Source: Austropuccinia psidii (taxonomy: Eukaryota; Basidiomycota; Pucciniomycetes; Pucciniales; Sphaerophragmiaceae). From it: DNA of 64,000 nucleotides. A program made the translations under genes and the position numbers. Of this stretch, positions 8,918 through 18,291 are shown piece by piece. The stretch lies in contig JALGQZ010000009.1 of NCBI GenBank assembly GCA_023105745.1, positions 19,330,564 through 19,394,563 on the forward strand, given 5' to 3'. The notes beneath the pieces are model-generated. The model saw only the letters and a program-made list of their open reading frames with translations, was not told where the DNA came from and searched no databases. Every line of letters starts with the position of its first letter. The first letter of the stretch is position 1.

Positions 8918-11900
8918 TTAATGCTTGACTGGTTCTAATAAGGACACATGGAATACAGGGTGAACTGTCTTCCATTGCTGAGGCAACTTGAGGTGATATG
9001 CATGGCTGCCAATCTTCTTAAGAACTTCAAAGGGTCCCAACCATCTTTCTGATAATTTCTTGGTGGGTCTTGTTGTCTTGATGTTCTTGGAAGCTAGCCA
9101 TACTTTGTCCCCAGGTTGGAAATCAGGTGGAATTGCCCTATTTCTATCTGCATACTTCTTGAATCTCCTTATTGCTGACTCTAATTCTTCTTTGACAACT
9201 TGTTGTACTGATTGGAGTTTTGTTGATAACTTTCCAGCCGGTGAGTCTTGAGAAATATGGATTGAGTCAAAGCTGGGATTTCTTCCATAAATGGTGAAAA
9301 AAGGTGATTGTTTGGTTGATGAATGTTCTGCATTATTATAGGCAAATTCAGCCAGAGGGAGCCAGGTGTACCAGTCATCTTGATCATAGCTGACATACAT
9401 CCAAAGGTACTGTTCTAGTATCTGATTTACCCTCTCTGTCTGTCCATCTGTTTCAGGGTGAAAGGAAGTTGAAAGATCTCTTGATATCTTGAGCTGCTGA
9501 CACAATTGAGTCCAGAATGATGAAACAAATAAGGATCCTCTATCACTGACAATACTGACTGGGAGTCCATGCTTGGAAAATACATGGCTAATGAATATTT
9601 GAGCTAAATCCAGAGCAGTGATTGTGCCATAAGTTGGAATGAAGATTGCCATTTTTGAGAATCTGTCCACAACTACTAAAATTGAATCAAAGTTGTTGGA
9701 CAGTGGCAATTGAGTGATAAAGTCCATTGATAATGAATTCCAAGGACCAGATGGAATTGAAAGAGGCTTGAGTAATCCAAACTTCTTGTGATGGGTGTTC
9801 TTGTTTCTTGAACATTGCTGACATGAGGACACATAGTCCTTGATGAATTGATTCATGCCAGCCCAATAAAAATCCCTCTTGATGAGCTTGAGGGTCTTCT
9901 CCTGGCCAGGATGGCCAGCTAATGGTGAGTCATGACGCTTTTGAAGAATATTGAGTTGAAGTTCTTCATTGCTTGGGATTACCACTCTATCTTTGAATAA
10001 TAATAACTTGGCTTGAGGTTCAAGAGAATAATCTGGAACTGATTCACGTCTTGCTAGTTGCTTGAGTATTTCTTTATAGTCTTTGTCTTGCCATACTTCT
10101 TCTTGAATCTTGTCAACTAAATCTGAGAAAATTTCCACTTTGATTGAGAAGAATCTTGACTCTTGAATTCCATATTGCTTAAGTACTTGATGAAAATTCT
10201 GAGGATTCTTGCTGATGAAGTCCACCCCCCTCTCTGGGTACACGTCGTCCCGACGTGATAAGGCATCTGGTAAAGTGGCCAGCCTGCCTGGGCGGTAAGT
10301 GATAGTGAAATGAAATTCTGAGAGAAATTCGGCCCAACGGGCCTGATGACGAGTAAGAACTTTGGAAGACATGAAATATTGCAAGGAAGAGTGGTCTGTC
10401 AAGACCTCAAAAGGATTGGAAAGAGAAAGAAGAAATGCTCTCCAGCGCTTGAGAGCCCAAACTATGCCAAGGAGTTCCTTGTAATGAATCTCATAGTTGA
10501 GCTCAGCTGGTAAGAGCTTGCGACTATCAAATGCAATGGGATGCTTTCCAGAGTCATTCACCTGACTCAGTACGGCGCCCAATGCATAATCAGAAGCATC
10601 AGTCTCTACTATAGTAGGTAGAGAAGGATTAAAATGAGATAAGATAGGAGCAGAGGTGAAAGCTTCTTTGAGTGCTTGAAACTGACTAAGAGTTTCCTCA
10701 TTGAAGATGAAGGGAGAATCTTTTTTAAGGAGGGAAGTGAGAGAAGTGATTTTTTTAGAATAATTTTTAATGAAACGTCGATAAAAATTGGCAAAGCCAA
10801 GAAAAGATTGAAGAGCCTTGATGTTTCTGGGCTGAGGCCAATTGAGGATTTGCTGAACTTTTGAAGAATCCATCTTGAGGCCATCACTTGAAACAACATA
10901 GCCCAAGTATTCCACACTTGAGGCATGGAATACACACTTGGAGGCTTTGGCAAACAGATTATTGTCCCTCAGTCTTTGGAGGACAGAGGCCACATGTTTG
11001 ACATGTTCCTCCTCAGAACTGGAAAAGACCATAATATCATCTAGATAAACCACAACAAACACATCCAAAAAATCTGCAAAGATATCATTTACTAGATTTT
11101 GGAAAGAAGCAGGAGCATTGGTCAAACCAAATGGCATGACCAAATACTCATAACTGCCATATTTGGTTCTAAAGGCAGTTAAGTGCTCATCCCCCTCTTT
11201 GATTCTCAGAAGGTTATATGCACCACGCAAATCTATCTTGGAGAAGATAGTGGAACCATTGAATACAGTAAGAAGCTGGTTCATAGGAGGAACAGGGTAT
11301 CTGTTCTTCCTAGTGACAGCATTGAGTTTGCGGTAGTCAACACACAAACGAAGACCTCCATCCTTTTTCTTGACAAAAAGGACAGGTGCTCCTGTTGAAG
11401 AGGAGCTTGGTCTAATGAAACCTTTCTCTACATTCTCTGAAATGTAGGCCCGCAGTGTTTCTGACTCTTGATTTGATAATGAGTAGATAACACCAATTGG
11501 AGGTAGAAGACCCTCCAATTCGATATGGTGATCACAGGCGCGGTGTGGAGGATGTTTCTCTGCTTTCACCTTGGAGAATACATCCAAATATTGGTGATAA
11601 GCAGGAGGAACAACCTTCAACACAGTTTCAATTTCTTCTGGCTCTTCCTCCTCATCCCACTGCTCCTCCAGGGATGCATGAAAAGATAAGGGAGGAAGGT
11701 CCATATCCCCTTGGAAGAGATGAAGTGAAGATATGGCAACATCTTCTCCAACATCCTTTATCTCTTTGAAGACTTCATCTCTTAATGGAAGTAATGACTG
11801 AGGGGGAATGATGGAAGGGATATGGACAGAAGAAGGAAGGGAAGGTGTCTTAAGTTCACCAACCAGAGCAACACTGTTGACAGCAGTGGCTAAGTCATTA

Positions 11901-12361
11901 CTAGTAGAAGGAATAATACCACTAGAATCCTTATGATTAGAATCATAGGTGATCAATCCATTTTTCCAATCAATAATGGGATTGAAATGGTAAAGGAAAT
12001 CATAGCCCAATATCAGGTCTTCTCCTTTGGGTGAATCTATGATAAAGAAATCCCATTCAAAGCTTGGGAAGGAAGGCAAGTCAACTACCCACTTGGTATA
12101 ATGGGTGATGAACAAGGCAGGGGATTCATTAGAATCCAAAATGAAAAGAGGAATCTTTTCAGGGAGCTCTGACAGAGTCAATGAGTACTTGAGAACAAAA
12201 TTCTTTGCAATAAAAGAGTTTGTAGCACCAGAATCAATGAGAATACTATAAAAAATATCAGAGACAGAAGAGAAAATAAGAAATTTTAAAGATTTCTTGA
12301 CACTAGTATTCAGAGTGCACAATTGTGCTCTTGAAGGAAATAAGTGAGAACCATTGAACAC
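8918..12361 (-). CDS. pol: Element E pol: protease-RT-RNase H-integrase
   Basis: 1147 residues, uninterrupted. Aspartic protease: DSGATNSF at about residue 43. Reverse transcriptase: YRKLN region near 335 and YLDDI catalytic motif near 438. RNase H: TDASDYALGAVL near 587 and TDHSSLQ later. Integrase: zinc-binding HDSPLAGH...CQQC near 809-850, catalytic Asp in MDFITQL near 879, second Asp in SDRG near 938, Glu in TDGQTERVNQ near 975, then a GPF-type module. All key catalytic residues are present. The frame is open upstream of the GTG at 12361 and overlaps gag in the -1 frame, so synthesis by ribosomal frameshifting at 12382-12388 is likely. The chromodomain follows after one stop codon. Confidence 0.95.
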   Translation of the reverse strand: MFNGSHLFPSRAQLCTLNTSVKKSLKFLIFSSVSDIFYSILIDSGATNSFIAKNFVLKYSLTLSELPEKIPLFILDSNESPALFITHYTKWVVDLPSFPSFEWDFFIIDSPKGEDLILGYDFLYHFNPIIDWKNGLITYDSNHKDSSGIIPSTSNDLATAVNSVALVGELKTPSLPSSVHIPSIIPPQSLLPLRDEVFKEIKDVGEDVAISSLHLFQGDMDLPPLSFHASLEEQWDEEEEPEEIETVLKVVPPAYHQYLDVFSKVKAEKHPPHRACDHHIELEGLLPPIGVIYSLSNQESETLRAYISENVEKGFIRPSSSSTGAPVLFVKKKDGGLRLCVDYRKLNAVTRKNRYPVPPMNQLLTVFNGSTIFSKIDLRGAYNLLRIKEGDEHLTAFRTKYGSYEYLVMPFGLTNAPASFQNLVNDIFADFLDVFVVVYLDDIMVFSSSEEEHVKHVASVLQRLRDNNLFAKASKCVFHASSVEYLGYVVSSDGLKMDSSKVQQILNWPQPRNIKALQSFLGFANFYRRFIKNYSKKITSLTSLLKKDSPFIFNEETLSQFQALKEAFTSAPILSHFNPSLPTIVETDASDYALGAVLSQVNDSGKHPIAFDSRKLLPAELNYEIHYKELLGIVWALKRWRAFLLSLSNPFEVLTDHSSLQYFMSSKVLTRHQARWAEFLSEFHFTITYRPGRLATLPDALSRRDDVYPERGVDFISKNPQNFHQVLKQYGIQESRFFSIKVEIFSDLVDKIQEEVWQDKDYKEILKQLARRESVPDYSLEPQAKLLLFKDRVVIPSNEELQLNILQKRHDSPLAGHPGQEKTLKLIKRDFYWAGMNQFIKDYVSSCQQCSRNKNTHHKKFGLLKPLSIPSGPWNSLSMDFITQLPLSNNFDSILVVVDRFSKMAIFIPTYGTITALDLAQIFISHVFSKHGLPVSIVSDRGSLFVSSFWTQLCQQLKISRDLSTSFHPETDGQTERVNQILEQYLWMYVSYDQDDWYTWLPLAEFAYNNAEHSSTKQSPFFTIYGRNPSFDSIHISQDSPAGKLSTKLQSVQQVVKEELESAIRRFKKYADRNRAIPPDFQPGDKVWLASKNIKTTRPTKKLSERWLGPFEVLKKIGSHAYHLKLPQQWKTVHPVFHVSLLEPVKH

Positions 12362-12375
12362 ATCATGATCCCCAC

Positions 12376-13737
12376 TCAGGCTTTTCCCTGCTTGCTAGGG
12401 AAGCCTCCTGATGATGACCCAGGCTTGTTCTGAGGTCTCTTGAAGCATTTTTCAATTGGGTGCTTGCCACCACAATAAGTACACAACCCTGCTTGAATCC
12501 TCCTCTCCTTTTCAGAACCGATTAATTTATTGTCCTTATTGAGGAGAGCAGCGTGGGGTTTGTCCTTTGAAGATTGAAATTGCTTGCCCTTCTTATTCTT
12601 CTTCTGATGAGGCCTCTTTTGAAATGAGTTTTGAGGAGGCCTAGACTGATTGGATCCACTGACTGGAGGCTTCTTTTCTTGATTGCCACCCTTTTCCTTT
12701 TGCCTCTCATGATATCTTGTGTCTAATTCTAGAGTGACATCCATAAGTTCTTGAAGAGTATCAAAAGTTCCAGGGTGAGAAGCCAACTGATCCAATAATC
12801 TTGATGCCAATCCTCTTCTGTAAACATGGATATAAGCCCTTTCCCCCCAATCTCCAATTCTTGACATTAAGCTTCTGAAATCTGCTATGTACAAGGAAAC
12901 ATGACCACTTTCCTTCATCCTCAAATTGTCCAACTCTTGTTCAGCTTTCCTGACTTCATTGGGGTCACCAAACAGAGTGAATAATTGAGATTCAAACAAT
13001 GGCCAATTATTGAGGAGGTAGGAAGGGTCTTCATTGGAAATATTTGAGAGGTAAGGTTCAATCCATTTGCCAGCTCTACCAGTAAGAAAAGAAGTTGAGT
13101 ACAAAACCTTCTTCCTGTCAGAGAAGAAGTTTGCTGGATCATTATGGAAAATTAGTTGACATGATTGGATAAATCCTCTCAACTTATGAGCTTGAGTACC
13201 ATCAAAAGAATCAGGTGCCTTCATGGATGGAGTCTTGAAAGTAGGGGCTTTGGAATTGTCCCTGGGGGCAACTGCTTGAGTGAGTTGTCCCATGAATTGA
13301 GTCATCTGCTCCATCATCTTGAGGAGACTTGGATCAGTTTGAGAGACAAGAGGTTGACTAGAAAGGGCTAGATTAGAACCCTGAGGCACCTCTGGAGCAT
13401 TTGCCAAGGCATCTGCCACTTCAGTTTCCCCAGAATCTTCCTCTTCCACAGACTCTTCCCCCTCTTCATCTTCAACTTCCCCTAATCTTGCTCTTGCACC
13501 TTCAGACATGCCAGGGTAGCCACCCAAAAGTCCAGAAAAGGATCTTGATCTTCTAGATTTCATTCCACCTCTTCTTGAGGGTGCTGCTCCTTCCATTGGT
13601 GGTCCTCTGTCCAAATTTGCACTCAGTTGATGAACTGATGGTGTGCGGTCAAGAGGAGCCCTTGCTGTAGGAGTGAGAACAGCTGGAATTTTCTGGGATC
13701 TAGTATTCTTTGCTGGGGGGCTATGCTGGACTGGCAT
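12376..13737 (-). CDS. gag: Element E gag: capsid-nucleocapsid protein
   Basis: 453 residues starting at ATG 13737. The N-terminal 150 residues are low-complexity, Pro/Arg-rich and then strongly acidic. A retrotransposon gag (capsid-like) domain follows at about 170-340 (DSFDGTQAHKLRGF..., GKWIEPYL...). A basic linker precedes one zinc knuckle near residue 415, CTYCGGKHPIEKC, with spacing C-x2-C-x3-H-x4-C, one residue shorter than the usual CCHC knuckle. Gag packages the RNA into virus-like particles in the cytoplasm. It ends at TGA 12376-12378, five bases past the slippery heptamer that leads into pol. Confidence 0.92.
   Translation of the reverse strand: MPVQHSPPAKNTRSQKIPAVLTPTARAPLDRTPSVHQLSANLDRGPPMEGAAPSRRGGMKSRRSRSFSGLLGGYPGMSEGARARLGEVEDEEGEESVEEEDSGETEVADALANAPEVPQGSNLALSSQPLVSQTDPSLLKMMEQMTQFMGQLTQAVAPRDNSKAPTFKTPSMKAPDSFDGTQAHKLRGFIQSCQLIFHNDPANFFSDRKKVLYSTSFLTGRAGKWIEPYLSNISNEDPSYLLNNWPLFESQLFTLFGDPNEVRKAEQELDNLRMKESGHVSLYIADFRSLMSRIGDWGERAYIHVYRRGLASRLLDQLASHPGTFDTLQELMDVTLELDTRYHERQKEKGGNQEKKPPVSGSNQSRPPQNSFQKRPHQKKNKKGKQFQSSKDKPHAALLNKDNKLIGSEKERRIQAGLCTYCGGKHPIEKCFKRPQNKPGSSSGGFPSKQGKA
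12382..12388 (-). promoter_or_regulatory. Probable -1 ribosomal frameshift site (GGGAAAA)
   Basis: On the minus strand the gag frame reads CAG GGA AAA GCC TGA. The bases G GGA AAA form a canonical X XXY YYZ slippery heptamer in the correct phase, five bases before the gag stop. Slipping back one base enters the pol frame, which is open from here to 8918. I could not identify a strong downstream hairpin by eye. Confidence 0.7.
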
Positions 13738-13740
13738 TAT

Positions 13741-14400
13741 GAAAGGAATTAAAATAAATTGATGGTATTAAGAAGAATAATCAGGCTTGGCCAAATCAAT
13801 CACAATAAAATCTTGATGAATCTTGAGGAATCAATTCAAATCTTGAGGAATCAAATTCAATCAACAGTCAAATAAATTCAATCAATCAACAATCAATTCA
13901 ATCAAATATCAATAATATTAAGGAAATCAATAATCAATCAATATTCAATCAATAATCAATCAATAAGTGTCTTCAAATGAAATCAAGTCTTGAGGAATCA
14001 ATCAATCAGTTCAAAATCTTCAGAAATCAATTCAATATCTTGAGAGTTCAAAGTCAATAAATCCAATCAATCCTGAATCAATAACCCAAATGAATCCCAA
14101 TGAATAATCCAATCAATTAAACCAATCAATAATCCCTAGATAAAACCTGAATAAGAACACAGAAGAAATTTGATTGATAAAAATAAAATGAAGTGATGAA
14201 ATGGTCAGCAATGATTAAGGAAGGAAAAAGAATCAATTTTCATAAGAATGAAATGAATGAGATGAAAATTGATTAGAGAGAAAATTTCATAGAAAATCAT
14301 AAAAAATCATAAAATCATGAAAAGGTCATAATTGATGAATGAGAGGAAATGAATATAAATGAATGAAGAGAAAGAATCAAATATGAGTTAATTAATTTAA
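13741..14400 (-). other. Untranslated leader of element E, TCAATCAA-rich
   Basis: 660 bp between gag and the 5' LTR with no gene. It is full of short AATCAATCAATAA-type repeats (13800-14130), then A/G-rich. The bases next to the 5' LTR (minus strand TTAAATTAATTAACTC) do not start with TGG, so no ordinary tRNA primer-binding site is visible. Confidence 0.6.
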
Positions 14401-15160
14401 TGTCACAGGGGCTCTTCGAAGTGAAGAGGGCCTGGCACTCAGTAAACTGGGACTCACTTATGGAGGGCTCAAAGATAAGATAAAAGGGGATACACTTAAG
14501 AGTGTTAAAGATAAATTGCTAAAGAATAAATATAAGAAAAGCAGCAACAAAAGATAAGAGTAAAAGAATAGAAGAGCCAACCACAAACAAGTCCAAGTCC
14601 ACTGTTTCAACCTGTCAGAATGGAAAGAGAAGGGTTAATAAGGATATGGCCACCCAACTCATACTGTACAGGCGAAGAGAGAAATGCAAAGACTAACTTA
14701 AGATTAAATAATTATAATACCCAAAATAAGGATAAGAGTAATTATAAAATAATAAATAAACTAAATTAATTAACTGGGGAAAAGTCCCCAGGGGGGAGAA
14801 AGAGGGGCTGGTATATGTGAGAATCACCAGCCCTGATCCAGAGGAAGAATTTTCATGAGAACAATTGATGATTGAATTGAGTCTGGCCAATACAGGTCCT
14901 GTACAGCTGTACAGAACCTGTACAAGAGGTGTGGTGTATTTTAGTGATCATACAGTTCCATACTGGTGTATTGAAACTGTATTGGGTGAATCCAACCTGT
15001 ACAGGTATTGACAGGCTGTATTGATGTACCAAGCTGTATGCATGTTTCAGAATGAAGATTGCTGAAACTGACTGCTGATGCAGATACTGGATTTGCTGAT
15101 TTGAGGTGTTTGAGTGGGTGTATGAATGAATACCCTTACCCCTGATGGATGGTTGTTACA
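14401..15160 (-). repeat. 5' LTR of element E
   Basis: 760 bp, the same length as 4871-5630, with three substitutions seen. TG...CA ends, flanked on the outside by ACTGG at 15161-15165. As the upstream LTR it should hold the promoter of the element (minus strand). Confidence 0.93.
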
Positions 15161-15165
15161 ACTGG
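15161..15165. repeat. Right target-site duplication of element E
   Basis: ACTGG, an exact repeat of 4866-4870. Confidence 0.9.
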
Positions 15166-16249
15166 TATTAATCAAATGGTAGCAATGCTAACATCGTAAG
15201 AAATAAATCTATGTTAAATAAATCATGACACAAATATCATGGAAATTATGAAGATTTGTTTAATGATATAATAGCTTTATAATTGTTAAAAAATCATTTA
15301 GGAAATAACATGATTGTTTATGGAATTATATGGTTATTATTGACAGAATGACCTTGTGATCAACTTTATTCCATAGATAATAACCAAACATTTCCATCAA
15401 TAAGAACCATGTTGATATGTCAGTTAGAGGAATTCTATCATATCAGTTATTCCAAAATGATTATCTCTAGGGTAAACTCTGTTGTAAAAAATGACATATA
15501 TATTACTCCAGGAAGAGATTTTTATTAGGTATATTATACAATTCTTATAATTTGAAGGAGGGAAGTTTCTATTATAATGATAGTGATAAAAATTCCCCTA
15601 TGAAATTGATAATATAACCATTTTTTAATCAAGAAATTGGTGTTAGTCAATTAAGGATAATTCTTTCATTCTTAAAATTTTTCTCATGAAGGTAATAATA
15701 TACACAGCTGTAATAATGAAGGTTTGCATTTTTACCAAAATATTCATTGCCATAATAAAATGCCTGATATTGATTTGATGTGGATTAAACACTTATTTAA
15801 ACAATATCCAAGACTTGAATAATATTAATCTCTATTTTTTCCCATTAATTGTTCCATAAACATTACACATTGATACAATTTTTTCATTGAAATAAAACTG
15901 AATTAAGGATTTGATCATAAATCACAAAATGACCAAATTTTTATTATCAAAATACACGCATTGCTAGTTTCCAACTCAATTTAACAAATATTTCATACAT
16001 TCTGAGACTTTTCCGAAACACACAAAGCAAATTTTCCATCTTATTATTGTTATATTACACATAATGGATTTTGTTCCATTTCGAAGTAAATCTTAAGAAG
16101 TTATTTTCAGACTTGATTTCAGAATCATTAAATTCTCGTAAGTTATCAAAAACCAAAAATCACAAAAATAAAAGCACATATCAAGATACACCCATGAACT
16201 GAAATGAAGTGTATAGCACATCATTCATCAATAAAAAAGACAACAAAAC
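15166..16249. other. AT-rich stretch without recognisable genes
   Basis: Continues the same ATTATT/AATAAT-rich texture seen at 2900-4865. No protein-like frame, RNA gene or clear repeat unit was found. Confidence 0.5.
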
Positions 16250-18291
16250 AGCTACGATTGCTTTACATCATCAAGAAAGAGATTATCTATTAAGCCTTGA
16301 GTTTCAAGTCCAACAAGCTTGCTGATTTCTCAAACAAGGAGTGTTGGCTTTTGGATTCCTAGAGTCCATGCTTGTAGGCAACGATATGCTGCAAGCCCAC
16401 ATATTTTTTCCATGCTTATGAAAGAAAAAAGCCCATTACTTACAACTTGGGAAATCTCCAATCTTTGAAGTAATTTCTCAATTGGTTCAAAATTGCTTTC
16501 TCTCAGTTCAGGCTTGTAAGAAGAAGCTTGACAACGAGTAATGGACCTTTGTGAAGTTGATCATTAGCAAAGTCAATACTATGAATTACTTCTCCGAAAT
16601 ATGTCGCATTTTCATTTCGAAAGGAAATAACATTGTTTGGACAAGATGTTGAAATTCTCAAGCCAAGTTTCCATGAGACATATTTCAACTTCCTTGTAAA
16701 ATTTTGTAAAAACAACACGTTTTTAGGATGTGGTAGGTCTCGATAATCCCGCAGTTGTGGTTTGGTGGACTTTAGATGAATGAAAAGGCTTTCATATATC
16801 TCATTTCTTAGCTCAAATCTCCTCTTTGATGCTGCTTTATTTTCTTTGGGTTGTTCTGATGGTTTAACTTCAACTTTCTGCAACTGGCAAAACTTTTTCA
16901 TTAAGGTTTCTTCCTTGGTACCTGGTTATAACCCAAATTAACTAATAGAATTTGAAATAGCTAACAGACAAAAATTAAATAACAGGCTTACCAATCAAAT
17001 TATTTGTTTTGAAATTTTGTAGAGTCCCAACAAGATGCTCACCAGCAAACTCCAAAACCCCCATTGGGGGACCCCACCAGTCTATATGATCTGGTATATG
17101 CATTTCATCATGGTGGTTTGGATTGATTTTGATATCTTCAAATAGTTCAAAAGAAGATCTTTGATATGTTTTGTAAGTTGTTGAACACTGAACACTGTCC
17201 TCTTTGTTCACAATCTTGCTGCTCACAATTTTTGTACATTATACAAGTGCATATAAGTTGATCATGAAAGTGTCAAAGTTGTAATCAATTTCATTTTGAG
17301 AACTCCAAAAGACATCAAGAGCTGAAAGGGGAATGTACACATTGAATAAGGCATTCCATTCACTGGCTTTCAGCTTACCACTTTGAGATCCACCCAATGC
17401 TAATGGCATTCTTGTGACACCCTTTGGGACCACAACATCATGAATATTCAAAAGCAATCTCTTCTTGTTGTTAGCTGAGACATGTCGTTTTTGTAATTTC
17501 ATTTGGGCTTTGCATATTTCCATATCATCCGATTCTGAGTCTGAATCATTGTGTTGTGTTTCAGATTTGAAGTCAAATCCCCATTGGTACCTGAAGTGAT
17601 GCTGAAGGATTCCCTCAAACCAATTATGCATGACACCAAGCGTGACATTCAATACTGGATTCCAATAAGGCAGGCTGTTTAATTCTGACCAACGGACGCC
17701 AGTGCTTTTTGCTAGAGTTTCCTTCTTTGTCTTTGATTTGAGATCATAGTAATGGTATGATATATCACAAACACCTCAGAAATTTCAGAGTCTTCCTAGC
17801 TTCAATTCTTCTTTTTTGCTTCCTTGAACTTCACACCACGTGCAAAATCTTTGTGCTGAGTGTGACATGAATCCTACAACTTCATGGGTGGCAACAATGT
17901 CCCCAATCAAAGCTGCTAGCTTCACAACCACTTTGCACCCACTAGGATGTTTTGGTATGGGGATTATAGCACCTTTATTCAATTCAAGTAGTTTGTGTAC
18001 AAGAGGACCCAGTATATTGTTGACAGTAAACATGTTTGGTAGCTTGGTTCCAGGGATAATTCTAAAAATAAATGTGTATTTTGTTTGGTAGTGTAGCGGT
18101 GGTGGGAGGTTTAGGCAGTTGAGGGCTATTACTCCCATTGACAGTTGGCGCCCAGAAAGTTTGTTTTTAAGTGTATTGAACCAATCAATGAAGAGACTGA
18201 AACCTAAAACTAACCGGCGATTGGTGTTTTCTTCTGGAAAAATTGTCTGCCACATGGAACCTTGGGTAATATCAAAAATTGGCTGAGGCGG
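16250..18291 (-). pseudogene. Tnp2-type (CACTA/EnSpm-like) transposase, C-terminal part
   Basis: Minus-strand pieces collinear with basidiomycete Tnp2-type transposase proteins: a stretch with LNCLNLPPPLHY and HSAQRFCTWCEVQG (18291-17785), then VMHNWFEGILQHH (17700-17239), then WWGPPMGVLEFAGEHLVG (17238-16992), then the final part (16921-16503 and beyond). An intron at 16922-16991 (GTAAGC...CAG) joins in phase to a GTKEETLMKKF segment. Breaks are stops at 17785 and 17239-17241 (frame continues beyond) and no intact start. The N-terminal half lies at 28748-29648, on the other side of retrotransposon D, and the frames join when one copy of a 4-bp target duplication is removed. A CACTA transposase would cut and paste its own element, but no terminal CACTA repeats were found. 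Family assigned from memory of motifs. Confidence 0.7.
18288..18291. repeat. Left target duplication of element D (GCGG)
   Basis: GCGG abuts the 5' LTR. GCAG (28748-28751) abuts the 3' LTR. One mismatch, a CpG to CpA change. A 4-bp duplication is the only length that restores the interrupted transposase frame. Confidence 0.6.

Larger units (their letters stand above)
4871..15160 (-). mobile_element. Element E: young Ty3/gypsy chromovirus-like retrotransposon
   Basis: A complete 10,290-bp LTR retrotransposon transcribed on the minus strand. In sense order it has the 5' LTR (15160-14401), an AT-rich leader, gag (13737-12376), pol with protease, RT, RNase H and integrase (12361-8918), a chromodomain (8875-8660), a 3-kb 3' region carrying an antisense gene, a purine tract and the 3' LTR (5630-4871). 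The LTRs are both 760 bp, and I counted three substitutions between them. The target duplication is perfect. Protein order protease-RT-RNase H-integrase defines Ty3/gypsy, and a C-terminal chromodomain is typical of chromoviruses, where it steers integration to particular chromatin. Confidence 0.93.
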
